NCBI GenBank assembly: GCA_964402715.1
Contig: CAYODJ010000008.1
Location: 9,073 to 73,072 of the forward strand
From: CALXOD01 sp964402715
GTDB lineage: Bacteria > Verrucomicrobiota > Lentisphaeria > Victivallales > Victivallaceae
Length of the DNA stretch: 64,000 nucleotides
Reading direction: 5' to 3'
Shown: positions 35,487 through 44,468 of the stretch, piece after piece
Layout of the letters: every line of letters starts with the position of its first letter
Numbering within the stretch: position 1 is the first letter of the stretch
Position numbers and translations under genes: made by a program
Notes under the pieces: model-generated
Seen by the model: only the letters and a program-made list of their open reading frames with translations
The model's database searches: none
Told to the model about the DNA's origin: nothing

Positions 35487-36641
35487 ATGTCCGGCAAAGA
35501 TTCGAAGATTCTGCTGACCGAACCACTCGACTTCCGCTTCGGCGGAACCGAGGAGGACGCGCTGCCGCTGGACTGCGGCAGAGAGCTCCGCGACGTCAAC
35601 CTGCGCTACGAGTGCGCCGGCGAACTCGCCCCCGACGGCGGGAACGCAGTGCTGATTCTGCACGCCCTCTCCGGCGACGCCCATGTGTGCGGCCGTCATT
35701 CGCCGGACGACCGCAAGGCCGGCTGGTGGGACAATCTGGTCGGACCGGGCAAGGCCGTCGACACCGACCGCTATTTCGTCGTCTGCAGCAACGTGCTGGG
35801 CAGCTGCTCCGGCTCGACCGGACCACAGTCGACGGATCCGGCCACGGGGAGGCGCTACAACCTGAACTTTCCGGTCATCACCATCCGCGACATGGTGCGC
35901 GCCCAGAAACGGCTGATCGACCACCTCGGCGTCAGGCGTCTGCTCGCGGTCGTCGGCGGCTCGATGGGGGGGATGCAGGCGCTGGAGTGGGCGGTGTGCT
36001 ATCCCGAGATGGTGCGGAGCGCCGTCCCCATCGCCACCACGGCGCAGCTCTCCCCGCAGAGCATCTCGTTCGACTGGGTCGGACGCGAGGCGATCAAGTA
36101 CGACCCCAACTGGAGGGGCGGCGACTACCCGCTGGATCTGGCTCCGGATCAGGGTCTGGCCACGGCGCGCATGCTGGCGCACATCACCTATCTCAGCGAC
36201 GAGTCGATGACGCGCAAGTTCGGGCGCACCCTGCAGGAGAGCGACCGTTACGGGTTCGACTTCCGGCGGAACTTCGCGGTCGAAAGCTATCTGGAGCACC
36301 AGGGCCGCTGCTTCGTCGAACGCTTCGACGCCAACAGCTACTTCTACCTGACCCGCGCCATGGACTACTTCGATCTGGCGGCGCGCACCGACGGCGACCT
36401 GACTCTGGCCCTGGCGCCCGCACGGGCGGACTTCCTGGTGGTGTCGTTCTCGAGCGACTGGCTGTTTCCGACGTCGCAGTCCCGGGCCATCGTCCGCGCG
36501 CTGCTGAAGAACCGCCGGAACGTGAGCTTCTGCGAAATCAAGTCCGACTACGGGCACGACGCGTTCCTGCTCGAGACGGAATCGCTGGGGACGCTGATCG
36601 CGTCCTTCCTGCGCAACCAGAGGGAGGGAGACCGCCCATGA
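35487..36641 (+). CDS. metX: homoserine O-acyltransferase
   Basis: 384 residues, ATG 35487 with AGGAGG 10 nt upstream. It acylates homoserine for methionine synthesis. Alpha/beta hydrolase fold with catalytic Ser159 in VVGGSMGGMQALEW, Asp324 in FSSDWLFP and His357 in SDYGHDAFL. ALSGDAH, CSNVLGSCSGSTGPQS and RDMVRAQ are MetX signatures. Acetyl versus succinyl specificity cannot be fixed by eye. Its stop overlaps the metW start, a classic metXW pair. Confidence 0.95.
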   Translation: MSGKDSKILLTEPLDFRFGGTEEDALPLDCGRELRDVNLRYECAGELAPDGGNAVLILHALSGDAHVCGRHSPDDRKAGWWDNLVGPGKAVDTDRYFVVCSNVLGSCSGSTGPQSTDPATGRRYNLNFPVITIRDMVRAQKRLIDHLGVRRLLAVVGGSMGGMQALEWAVCYPEMVRSAVPIATTAQLSPQSISFDWVGREAIKYDPNWRGGDYPLDLAPDQGLATARMLAHITYLSDESMTRKFGRTLQESDRYGFDFRRNFAVESYLEHQGRCFVERFDANSYFYLTRAMDYFDLAARTDGDLTLALAPARADFLVVSFSSDWLFPTSQSRAIVRALLKNRRNVSFCEIKSDYGHDAFLLETESLGTLIASFLRNQREGDRP

Positions 36642-37255
36642 CCGCCGAACAGATGCAGCGCCGCGATCTCGATCTGGTCGCCGCCATGATCGCCCCGCGC
36701 TCGCGGGTGCTGGATCTCGGCTGCGGCGACGGATCCTTCCTGAAGAAACTGCGCAGGGAGAAAGACATAACCCCCGTCGGCGTGGAGATAGACGAGACCA
36801 TGATCGCCCGATGCGTGCAGAACGGCATCCCCGTCATCCAGGGCAACCTCGACGATCCGCTGGACTTCGCCGAGGACGGGGATTTCGACTTCGTGATACT
36901 CAGTCAGACGCTGCAGCAGGTGGCGCGTCCCGATCAGCTGCTGCGGGAGATCGTGCGGGTCGGCAGGCGCGCCGTCGTCAGTGTCATCAATTTCGGACAC
37001 CTGCCGTGCCGCTGGCGGCTGCTGACCACCGGACGGATGCCGGAGACCGAGGCGATCCCGTACCACTGGTACGACACCCCGAACATCCATCTCGGCACCA
37101 TCCTCGACTTCCGTCAGCTCTGCAGGAAGCTGGGCGCGGTGATCGTGAGGGAGTGCCCGGTCGGAGTCAGCTTCCAGCTGCCGGCGCGGCTGCTGCCCAA
37201 CCTCTTCGCTCCGGCCTGCGTCTTCGAGCTGGAGAGACGCCGCAGGAACGGCTGA
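36638..37255 (+). CDS. metW: methionine biosynthesis protein MetW
   Basis: 205 residues. SAM-dependent-methyltransferase-like fold: SRVLDLGCGDGSFLKKLR, GVEIDETMIARCVQNGIPVI, DDPLDFAEDGDFDFVILSQT and YHWYDTPNIHLGTILDFRQL, all MetW signatures. It is required with MetX for homoserine acylation in many bacteria. ATG 36638 overlaps the metX stop by 4 nt. Confidence 0.95.
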   Translation: MTAEQMQRRDLDLVAAMIAPRSRVLDLGCGDGSFLKKLRREKDITPVGVEIDETMIARCVQNGIPVIQGNLDDPLDFAEDGDFDFVILSQTLQQVARPDQLLREIVRVGRRAVVSVINFGHLPCRWRLLTTGRMPETEAIPYHWYDTPNIHLGTILDFRQLCRKLGAVIVRECPVGVSFQLPARLLPNLFAPACVFELERRRRNG

Positions 37256-37284
37256 CTCCGCGGAAGCCGGCGCGGGAGGGGACG

Positions 37285-37884
37285 TCAGACCTCCATCCCC
37301 AGCAGCAGGGCAACGACGGTGTTGGCCTGCATGGCCGCAGCGATGCCGACGCGCGGCGACGCCGGCGGCGTCTCCGGGGATATGGCCGAGGTCAGATCTC
37401 CGGCGATGTAGAGGCGCTCCCCCGCCTTCCTCAGACGCATCGCGTTGGACCGGCCGAAGCCGGCGAGGCCGCTGGCGGCCACCACGGGGATTCCGGAGCT
37501 GGCGAACGCCCCGATCAGCATCATCTTCGCCTCCGGGGAGTCGAACGCCTCGGCGACGACGTCGCAGTCCCCGAAAATCCGCAGCGCGTTCCCGGCGTCG
37601 ACGCGGACCGCGTGCATCCTCAGGTCGATGTCGGGATTGACGCGTCTCGCGTTGGCCGCGACGGCGTCGGTCTTGAGCATGCCGATCTGATCGGCGAAGA
37701 AGAACTGGCGGTTGAGATTGCTCGGCGCCACCGAGTCGAAGTCCGCCGCGGTGAAGCGGACGACGCCGCTTCTGACCAGATGCATCAGCAGGTTCGACCC
37801 CAGTCCGCCGAGGCCGGCGACGCCGATCCGGACCGATGAGAGCCGCTCGCGCTGCTCCGGCGTCAGATAGGGATTCGTATCCAT
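37285..37884 (-). CDS. thiF: ThiF-family sulfur carrier adenylyltransferase
   Basis: 199 residues. It would adenylate the C-terminal glycine of a ThiS-like carrier in thiamine thiazole synthesis. ATP-binding VRIGVAGLGGLGSNLLMHLV, FDSVAPSNLNRQFF with the arginine finger, and Lys in GMLKTDAVAANARRVNPDI are E1/ThiF features. The CxxC zinc pair of MoeB is absent, as in the short ThiF forms of Clostridia. No thiS, thiG or thiH is adjacent. Confidence 0.87.
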   Translation of the reverse strand: MDTNPYLTPEQRERLSSVRIGVAGLGGLGSNLLMHLVRSGVVRFTAADFDSVAPSNLNRQFFFADQIGMLKTDAVAANARRVNPDIDLRMHAVRVDAGNALRIFGDCDVVAEAFDSPEAKMMLIGAFASSGIPVVAASGLAGFGRSNAMRLRKAGERLYIAGDLTSAISPETPPASPRVGIAAAMQANTVVALLLGMEV

Positions 37885-38045
37885 GAACGTCCTTTCCTCG
37901 ATTCAGCCGCCCCGGGGAGGCCGGGGCTCCGCGCCGCCCGCGCGGAGGGCGGCCGCACTGTCAAGATAACACCTCCTACACGACTTTTCAAGTAGTCTTT
38001 CGCCGCTGCGGACGGCGTCCGGACGCGGAGACGGATCCGTCGCTC

Positions 38046-38074
38046 TTGATTGTCAATCGAAGCGGTATTATATT
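38046..38074 (+). promoter_or_regulatory. promoter of nadA
   Basis: TTGATT, a 17-nt spacer and TATATT lie 39 nt upstream of the nadA start. Confidence 0.6.
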
Positions 38075-38112
38075 AGCGGCGGCGCGGCGGATCCCGCGTC
38101 AGGGTGATAATC

Positions 38113-39027
38113 ATGACCGACGGACAGATTCAGGCCGAAATTCAAATCTGGAAAGAGAAGCGGCGCGCCGTGATTCTGGCGCACAACTACGTCGAGCCGG
38201 AGGTGCAGGACGCCGCCGACTTCGTCGGCGACTCGCTGGAGCTGAGCGTCCGCGCCGCGGAGACGCGCTCCCCGGTGATCGTCTTCTGCGGCGTCTCGTT
38301 CATGGCGGAGACCGCCAAGATCCTCTCGCCCGGCTCGGCGGTGCTGCACCCGGTGCGTTCCGCAGGATGTCCGATGGCGGACATGGCGGAGGCGTCGGAG
38401 GTGGCCGCATGGCGCAGGGAACATCCCGGCGCGGCCGTCGTCGCCTACGTCAACACCACCGCCGCGGTCAAGGCCGAGGCCGACGTCTGCTGCACCTCCG
38501 GCAACGCGGCGCAGGTGGTGCGCTCCATCCCGCCGGACCGCAGGATCCTGTTCCTGCCCGATCAGAATCTCGGCGCGAACATCTCCGAAGCCGTCGGCAG
38601 GAAGATGGATCTGTGGCCGGGGTTCTGCCCGACCCACAACCGGATCATGCCGGACACGATCATGGCGAACCGCAGGGCGCACCCCGGCGCGGTGCTGCTG
38701 GCGCACCCCGAGTGTCTGCCGGCGGTGGTCAAGCTCGCCGACTATGCGCTGAGCACAGGAGGAATGCTGAGGAAAGTCCGCGAATCGGCCGCAAGAAGCT
38801 TCCTGATCGCCACCGAGCACGGCATAATCCACCGCATGCGCAGGGAGAATCCCGGCAAGGAGTTCATCGCGCTGGAGCCCGCCGTGCACTGTCCGAACAT
38901 GAAGAAGATCACTCTCGAGAGCGTTCTGGAGGCGCTCAGGACGATGTCGCCGCAGGTGGAGCTGCCCGAGGATCTCATGGAGCGCGCGCACCTGCCCATC
39001 GAGCGCATGCTGCGGCTGACGCGCTGA
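38113..39027 (+). CDS. nadA: quinolinate synthase
   Basis: 304 residues from ATG 38113, 6 nt after AGGGTGA; GTG 38104 is possible. It condenses iminoaspartate with dihydroxyacetone phosphate to quinolinate in NAD synthesis, using a 4Fe-4S cluster. Seen motifs: ILAHNYVEPEVQDAADFVGD, VFCGVSFMAETAKIL (first cluster Cys), CCTSGNA, LWPGFCPTHNRI (second Cys) and AVHCPNMKKITL (third Cys). nadB and nadC are not nearby. Confidence 0.95.
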   Translation: MTDGQIQAEIQIWKEKRRAVILAHNYVEPEVQDAADFVGDSLELSVRAAETRSPVIVFCGVSFMAETAKILSPGSAVLHPVRSAGCPMADMAEASEVAAWRREHPGAAVVAYVNTTAAVKAEADVCCTSGNAAQVVRSIPPDRRILFLPDQNLGANISEAVGRKMDLWPGFCPTHNRIMPDTIMANRRAHPGAVLLAHPECLPAVVKLADYALSTGGMLRKVRESAARSFLIATEHGIIHRMRRENPGKEFIALEPAVHCPNMKKITLESVLEALRTMSPQVELPEDLMERAHLPIERMLRLTR

Positions 39028-39066
39028 TCCCCCTCTTTACCCGAAGAAGAGACTCCCCCGGACGGC

Positions 39067-40392
39067 CTACGCCCGGTCGTCCACCATGCCGTTGCGCCGG
39101 GCGACGATGTAGTTGCAGACGTTGTCCCCCGCCACGTTGCAGGCGGTCTCGAACATGTCGAGAAGCGGATTGACGCCGATGGCGAGCGCCACGATCGTCG
39201 CGACCTCCGCGTCGCCGAGACCGAGGTTCGACAGCACCATGAACAGCAGAAACACGCTTCCGCCGGGGATGCCGCCGGCGCCGACCGAGGCGAAAACCAC
39301 GGAAATGAGCAGCACGGCCAGCTGCGACGCGCCGAGATGAATCCCGAAGATGTTGGCCGCGAGAATCGCGAAAACCGGAAGATGAATGCAGGCGCCGTCC
39401 ATGTTGACGGTGGCTCCGAGCGGAAGCGCGAAGCTGGAGAGCTGCTCATGGATGTGCAGCTTCTCGCCCGCCACCCTGAAGGAGATCGGCAGGGTGGCCG
39501 CGCTGGAGCGGGTCAGGAACGCGGTGATGACCGCGTCCTTGATCTTGTTCATCACCCGCCAGGGGTTCTCGCGGCAGAGCAGCAGCAGAAGCAGCGGATA
39601 GATGACGAAAATCATCAGCAGGACGCCGGCGGCGACGCACCCGGCGATCCGCATGTACGGTATGAACAGCTTCACTCCGTACACGGCGAAGTTGACCGCC
39701 GCCAGCGCGAAGACGCCGACGGGGAAATACTCCATGACCCAGTCGATGATCCGGAACAGAGCCTTCTCCGCGGCGTCGAACGCGTCCAGCATCGTCTCCG
39801 CGCCTCTGCCGACCTTCGACCCGGAGCCCTCGCGCTCCATCACCGCGCGGGCGGAGAGGCCGAAGAGAATGGAGAAGATGATGATCGGCAGGAACTGTCC
39901 CTCGGCCAGCGCCTGGAACGGATTCATGAACAGCGTGTTGATGAACTGAGTCACGCCGCCGGCGGCGCCCTGCATCTTCATCGCGCCCACCTGCGGCATG
40001 AACTGCCTGGAGAGCTGACGCGCGTTCTCCATGGACGGATTCACGGCCAGCGCCAGCGCGATCCCGAAAGCTCCGGCGAAGAGCGAGGTGAGGAAGTACC
40101 ATATCAGCACCGACAGACCGAGACGGCCGAACTTTCCGAGCGGCAGACTCGCCGCGCCCGCCACCAGCGAGAAGAAGATCAGCGGGATGACCACCATCTT
40201 CAGCATCGCGACCAGCGCGGCTCCGAACGGCGACAGAACCGCCGCGAGACGCGCGGCCGGATCCGCGCCGCAGACCGTCCCGAGTCTGGAGCACAGCACG
40301 CCCACGGCGGCGCCGAGGACGAAAGCGGCCGCGATGCGCCATACGAGAGCCACCGAGAAATACCCCCTGACAATCTTTTTCAACATCGCCAT
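39067..40392 (-). CDS. dicarboxylate/amino acid:cation symporter (DAACS family)
   Basis: 441 residues with eight membrane helices and two re-entrant loops. The family markers are LKMVVIPLIFFSLVAGAASL, the serine-rich loop FLTRSSAATLPISFRVA, LPLGATVNMDGACIHL and FASVGAGGIPGGSVFLL, then NVAGDNVCNYIVARRNG. It imports C4-dicarboxylate, glutamate or serine with Na+ or H+. The NMDG segment is present. Confidence 0.93.
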   Translation of the reverse strand: MAMLKKIVRGYFSVALVWRIAAAFVLGAAVGVLCSRLGTVCGADPAARLAAVLSPFGAALVAMLKMVVIPLIFFSLVAGAASLPLGKFGRLGLSVLIWYFLTSLFAGAFGIALALAVNPSMENARQLSRQFMPQVGAMKMQGAAGGVTQFINTLFMNPFQALAEGQFLPIIIFSILFGLSARAVMEREGSGSKVGRGAETMLDAFDAAEKALFRIIDWVMEYFPVGVFALAAVNFAVYGVKLFIPYMRIAGCVAAGVLLMIFVIYPLLLLLLCRENPWRVMNKIKDAVITAFLTRSSAATLPISFRVAGEKLHIHEQLSSFALPLGATVNMDGACIHLPVFAILAANIFGIHLGASQLAVLLISVVFASVGAGGIPGGSVFLLFMVLSNLGLGDAEVATIVALAIGVNPLLDMFETACNVAGDNVCNYIVARRNGMVDDRA

Positions 40393-40499
40393 AAGAAGAT
40401 TCTTCCTTCCAGCAACTTTTGAACACGCTCCTCCCCGATTTCCGCGCGGGTCCGGGCCGGAAGGAGACGGTGCACAGAGTCACGCCCGCGTCCGATCAT

Positions 40500-40528
40500 A
40501 TTATAACACGGCGTCCGCCGTTTTTCCA
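40500..40528 (-). promoter_or_regulatory. promoter of the symporter gene
   Basis: Minus strand TGGAAA, a 17-nt spacer and a perfect TATAAT, 108 nt upstream of the start. Confidence 0.6.
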
Positions 40529-40639
40529 CCCTGCGGAAAACCGGACGGACGGCGGCGCGGACGTTTCCGGTGCGTCGCACGGCGTCCCGCCGGCGGACGG
40601 TCAATCAACCGGAATTCAGAGAAAGGAGAGCGCGCCGAA

Positions 40640-40816
40640 ATGCGCGGAAGGTCGGATTTCACACCGCTCGAACCGCTTGCGGTGATCGCCGTCGCCGCCG
40701 TTCCCCAAGCCGGGGGCGGCGCCCGCCGCGGCGGCTCCATCAGCATCCCTCGGCGCGACTGGCTCACCGCCGCCGGGCACTACGCGAAACCGAAGTCCGT
40801 ACGGAAGCCGGGTTGA
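40640..40816 (+). pseudogene. remnant of a prepilin-like gene
   Basis: AGAAAGGAGAG precedes ATG 40640. The 58-residue frame begins MRGRSDFTPLEPLAVIAVAAV. This aligns with the prepilin-like start K-x-x-FTLIELLVVIAIIAIL, but two prolines break the helix and the conserved LPALSKAR segment is gone. The remainder shows no prepilin features. It lies about 730 nt upstream of an intact relative on the same strand and looks like a decayed copy. Confidence 0.5.
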
Positions 40817-41185
40817 CACACGGGGAAACGGGAAGACCGCCGCCACGTCGGCAGGGACGGCGGCAATAGCCTCCCCCTCCCCCCGCTTCAGACCGGCGAG
40901 CGGAGTCGGAAACGGCGGAGTCGGTCTCCGACGTTCCTTCCGCATGCGCCGGAGGGAGACGTGACGCGGATCCGGCCGAATGACTTCCTCACGACGACGA
41001 TCTCCCGTTCCGGCCCGTCGTTCACCTAGTTTATATTCGGCGGCGGCAAATTCACTATCATATACGGAGACACGGACAATCCTCATGCGGAAAAGTCCGT
41101 TTTCTCCTCGATGAATCCTGCCGTGCGCCGACCAGGTGCGCGGGGAGACGGCCGGAGTCCGCGGAAAGAGGACCAGGTATTTTTC
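40817..41185. other. spacer between the prepilin remnant and the intact prepilin-like gene
   Basis: 370 nt with no convincing gene. TAGTTTATATTCGG and CTATCATATACGG at about 41026-41065 are AT-rich patches in otherwise GC-rich sequence. Confidence 0.4.
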
Positions 41186-41230
41186 AAAAAAAAAAAAAAA
41201 CTAGTTTTGCTCCGGGGAATATGCTATAAT
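41186..41230 (+). promoter_or_regulatory. A15 tract and extended -10 promoter of the prepilin-like gene
   Basis: TTTTC is followed by 15 A at 41186-41200 and then an extended -10, TGCTATAAT, with TATAAT at 41225-41230. No good -35 is visible 17 nt upstream, which is normal for TGn-type promoters. The TTTTTC-A(n) block is shared with the five promoters at 57.7-63.1 kb. Confidence 0.75.
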
Positions 41231-41369
41231 TGCTGACGGGACGAAATTTCAGCTTGCGCCGGGAGCGGACGGCGCCTGCGGCCGACGGCCGCGCGCGTCT
41301 CCGTCGGCGCCGAAAAGTCCGGAGCAGTAAAAGATCGCAAAGCTGAGAAAAATGAAAGGACTTGACAGA

Positions 41370-42104
41370 ATGAAAATGCGGTCGGAAAAGAACTTCACCC
41401 TGATCGAACTTCTGGTGGTGATCGCCATCATCGCGATCCTCGCGGGGATGCTGCTGCCGGCGCTGTCCAAGGCGCGGGAGGCGGCGCACAAGATCAGCTG
41501 CGTGAGCAACCTCAAGCAGATGGGGCTGGGAGTCGCCCTCTACAACCAGGCCAACGACGACTATCTGCCGATCATGGCGGCGTACGGAGCGGCGAACGAC
41601 AAAGGCTACAAATGGGCGTTCTGGAAATACTGTCTCGCCAGATACGTCGGCCGCACCATCGACGAGACCAAGACCGCCGATCAGCAGGACGTGCTCGGCA
41701 AGGGAGTCTTCGAGTGTCCCAGCTGGAATCTGTCGCTGATGACCAGCTCCGACGGTCTGTCGGTGAAATATTACGGCGGCTACGGCTACAACTTCTACGG
41801 GATGGGGCAGACCTATTCGGACACAGCTAACGAGTACACCAAGATCACCCAGCTCCAGGTGCCGTCGGAAACGATCGTCATCGCCGACAACTCGGACGCA
41901 TCCAGCAAGGATCAGGCGGGCGCCCTGTACCGGCCGAGTTCCGGAATAGGAGTCGGCAACCGTCACAACGAGGCCATCAACGTCCTCTGGGCCGACGGTC
42001 ACGCGTCCACCGAACAGACGGCCAAACTTAAAGCCGGCAGAAACAACTCGCAGGGGGAAAAGAAGACGTACTACTACTACATCGGCAGAACCAACGAAAA
42101 ATGA
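41370..42104 (+). CDS. prepilin-like protein with H-X9-DG motif
   Basis: 244 residues from ATG 41370 after AAAGGA; ATG 41352 is in frame. MKMRSEKNFTLIELLVVIAI is a class III-type prepilin leader, with Asn instead of the usual Gly before Phe. LLPALSKAREAAHKISCVSN continues the pilin helix. The C-terminal half has the H-X9-DG motif (RHNEAINVLWADGH). These proteins are abundant in Planctomycetes-Verrucomicrobia-Lentisphaerae genomes; function is unknown but they are thought to be exported pseudopilins. Confidence 0.92.
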   Translation: MKMRSEKNFTLIELLVVIAIIAILAGMLLPALSKAREAAHKISCVSNLKQMGLGVALYNQANDDYLPIMAAYGAANDKGYKWAFWKYCLARYVGRTIDETKTADQQDVLGKGVFECPSWNLSLMTSSDGLSVKYYGGYGYNFYGMGQTYSDTANEYTKITQLQVPSETIVIADNSDASSKDQAGALYRPSSGIGVGNRHNEAINVLWADGHASTEQTAKLKAGRNNSQGEKKTYYYYIGRTNEK

Positions 42105-42140
42105 CTTCGGCCGGCGTCCGGCCCGAAGACGCCTTGAAAA

Positions 42141-42171
42141 AGGCGGAGAGAAAACTCTCCGCCTTTTTTTT
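42141..42171 (+). terminator. intrinsic terminator after the 41.4-kb prepilin-like gene
   Basis: Perfect 10-bp stem AGGCGGAGAG-AAAA-CTCTCCGCCT followed by eight T, about 36 nt after the stop. Confidence 0.92.
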
Positions 42172-42745
42172 CGTTCCGCCGAGCCCCGGGTACGGACGGA
42201 GCGCACCTCCCTTTTCCGCATGTCCGCAGCCGGACGGCTCCCCGCCGGCGATCCCCCGTCCGCCGCCGGATCCGTGCTACTGGGGGGGAAATCACCGGCC
42301 GCGCCGCAGTGCGCACGAACTTCACGCAAGCCGGAGCACCGCCGTCCGATGAAATTTCCGGAACCGCGTTGAAAGAGTCAGAACCCGCTCCGCGCCGAGG
42401 ATGCTTGAATCATTCAGAGACAGAGCGGGAGATTTCCGACTGATCATTGCAGCGGCATCCTTTCATCGGCTCCCCGGTTTTCTGCAGGGACGCCGCTTTG
42501 AAAAAAACCGTAATCTGTCAGACGGCCGATATTGCGGGAAATCCGCCGCATGAAGCCGGCTTCCGACGCGCTCATGGAACCCGGCCCCGAAGTTCCCGCA
42601 CCCGAACCGCAGAACCGTCATAAAACCTCCCGACCGGAAAGATCCGGAGCGGCCTGGACCCTTAACGGAATTTCATTCCGAATTCACCGGACGGCAGTGA
42701 AGCAGTAACGGCGCGTCCGTCAGTCCCGCCTCCGGCGTCCGGAGC
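42172..42745. other. 570-bp stretch without a gene
   Basis: No supported coding sequence on either strand. It separates two convergent transcription units, each with its own terminator, so it may be dead space or the remains of a lost gene. Confidence 0.4.
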
Positions 42746-42783
42746 AAAAAAAGGGGCGGCCGCCGTTGCAACGCGGCGGCCGC
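42746..42783 (-). terminator. intrinsic terminator of the 134-residue lipoprotein gene
   Basis: On the minus strand the 10-bp perfect stem GCGGCCGCCG/CGGCGGCCGC is followed by CCC and seven T. Confidence 0.88.
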
Positions 42784-42818
42784 TTCAAGCGGGCTTCTGT
42801 ACAGAACGCGGAGACCGA

Positions 42819-43223
42819 CTAGCGGATCGCGTTTCCGGAAACGTTGGTGTCCTTCATGTAGAACAGGAACGGGAACGGGATCGGGATCATGGTGCTGCCG
42901 CAGATGGACTGCAGATTCTCGGTCTTGGTGGCTCCGAGCTCCTTCGCCTTGGCGGTGACCAGGAAGACGGTCCTCGGAACGTTAACGGAATCCTCGTCCA
43001 GCAGGCTGATCGAACCCGGGTTCTTGGCGGAACCGGTGATCAGCGGCCACTTCAGGAAATAGAGTCCCCAGTTCTGGGCGTTGATGTGGGCGATGGACGT
43101 GCCGCTGCCGCTGTTGATGCGCTGCCCGTTGAGATCGGCGCGGTCGGTGACCTGGACGGTCGCGCAGCCGGCGAACAGGACGGCCGTCAGCGCGGCTGAC
43201 AGAAACAACAATGTCTTCTTCAT
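42819..43223 (-). CDS. small lipoprotein of unknown function
   Basis: 134 residues. MKKTLLFLSAALTAVLFAGC is a lipoprotein signal with lipobox L-F-A-G-C. The mature 115 residues contain INSGSGTSIAHINAQNWGLY and TVFLVTAKAKELGATKTENL. I recognise no named family. AGGGAAACTT precedes the ATG, and both start and terminator are clear, so it is a free-standing gene. Unlike the lipoprotein at 12.9 kb, the start is in frame. Confidence 0.75.
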   Translation of the reverse strand: MKKTLLFLSAALTAVLFAGCATVQVTDRADLNGQRINSGSGTSIAHINAQNWGLYFLKWPLITGSAKNPGSISLLDEDSVNVPRTVFLVTAKAKELGATKTENLQSICGSTMIPIPFPFLFYMKDTNVSGNAIR

Positions 43224-43332
43224 AAGTTTCCCTCGTTTCAGTTTTTACAGGAATCAGATTTTCTTCCGAAGCCCTGAAAGATATAATAGCATGATTTTCC
43301 CGTTTCGCAAGCATGTCCGCTGAGGCGCGTCG

Positions 43333-44385
43333 TCACTTCCCGGCGCCGCCTCCGCCCGCCGGCCCGCCGAACGTCACCCTGCCGCCGGCCAGCCTGACGC
43401 CCAGGGCGATCAGCCGCGCCTGAGGAGTCTCCGGCAGAAACCCGGTTCCCCCTCCGTCGATCAGATTCGCCCCGGCGGCCGCGCCCATTCTGACGGCCTC
43501 GGCGTACAGACCGCACCCGGCGCGTCCGTCGGGGGCGGCGCAGTCGCCGGCGGCGAAGACGTCGGGATCGGCGGTCCGCAGAAAGCGGTCCACTCGGATT
43601 CCGGCGGGCGACACGTCCAGCCCGACCCGCGCCGCGAGCTCCGCGTTGGGCCGCATACCCGTGGAGAAGAAGACCGTCCCGGCGGGGAGTTCCGTCCCGT
43701 CGGCCAGCCTCAGAGCCTCGACCCTGCCGTCCCCGAGGACGGCCGCGGGCGGCGCACCGAGACGCAGCTCCAGGCCGGGAAGACCCGCCAGATGCCGCCG
43801 CACGAGCTCGGAATCCTCCGGCGGAAGCTGCCTGCCGAGAAGAACCGGATTCCCCTCGATCAGTCTCACCGTCAGCCCGGCGTCCCGCAGGGCGCCGCAC
43901 AGCTCCAGACCCAGCAGACCGCCGCCGACCACGGTGACGGCTCCCTCCGTCTCCGCCAGCGCGCGCCGTATCGCCGGCAGGTCGGCGTGCTCGCGCAGGG
44001 AGAACACTCCGGGAAGATCGATTCCGGGCAGCGGCGGCATGAAGCAGCGTCCGCCCGTCGCCAGAAGCAGCCGGTCGTACGGGACGGCGCGTCCGTCCGC
44101 CAGGCGCAGCTCCCTGCGCTCCCTGTCCACCGCCGCCACCTCGGATCCGGTGTGCAGATCGATGTTCTGCCCGCCGTACCACTCCGGCGGTTTTATAAGC
44201 AGTCCGTTCCCCGCCGGATCGGCGAACAGCGCCCTGGACAGCGCCGGGCGGCGGTACGGGGGCAGCTCCTCCCTGGTGTACAGGGATATCTCGGCCCCGG
44301 AACTCATTTTCCGGGCGGTGCGCGCGGCCTCGAACGCCGCCGGACCGCCGCCGACGATGACAACTCTGATTCTGGATTCCGGCAT
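43333..44385 (-). CDS. FAD-dependent NAD(P)H oxidoreductase (rubredoxin/nitrite reductase-type)
   Basis: 350 residues. Two Rossmann motifs, VVIVGGGPAAFEAARTAR for FAD and VTVVGGGLLGLELCGAL for NAD(P)H, plus LLLATGGRCFMPPLPG and the FAD-binding DPDVFAAGDCAA. No redox-active CxxC is present, which places it with NADH:rubredoxin/ferredoxin reductase-like or nitrite reductase-like FAD proteins rather than disulfide reductases. The tail is Gly-rich. It may serve oxygen detoxification; no rubredoxin gene is adjacent. Confidence 0.85.
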   Translation of the reverse strand: MPESRIRVVIVGGGPAAFEAARTARKMSSGAEISLYTREELPPYRRPALSRALFADPAGNGLLIKPPEWYGGQNIDLHTGSEVAAVDRERRELRLADGRAVPYDRLLLATGGRCFMPPLPGIDLPGVFSLREHADLPAIRRALAETEGAVTVVGGGLLGLELCGALRDAGLTVRLIEGNPVLLGRQLPPEDSELVRRHLAGLPGLELRLGAPPAAVLGDGRVEALRLADGTELPAGTVFFSTGMRPNAELAARVGLDVSPAGIRVDRFLRTADPDVFAAGDCAAPDGRAGCGLYAEAVRMGAAAGANLIDGGGTGFLPETPQARLIALGVRLAGGRVTFGGPAGGGGAGK

Positions 44386-44386
44386 C

Positions 44387-44415
44387 TTGAAAACCTCGCT
44401 GGTTGCCGCTACATT
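44387..44415 (+). promoter_or_regulatory. promoter of the MnmL/MnmD-like fusion gene
   Basis: TTGAAA, a 17-nt spacer ending CCGC and TACATT, 53 nt upstream of the start. Confidence 0.65.
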
Positions 44416-44439
44416 GAAAACGCCTCCCCCTCCGCGCTA

Positions 44440-44468
44440 CCTATAGCCGCTGAAACCGAAAGTTGCAA
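44440..44468 (-). promoter_or_regulatory. promoter of the FAD oxidoreductase gene
   Basis: Minus strand TTGCAA, a 17-nt spacer ending CGGC and TATAGG. It is back to back with the promoter at 44387-44415. Confidence 0.55.
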
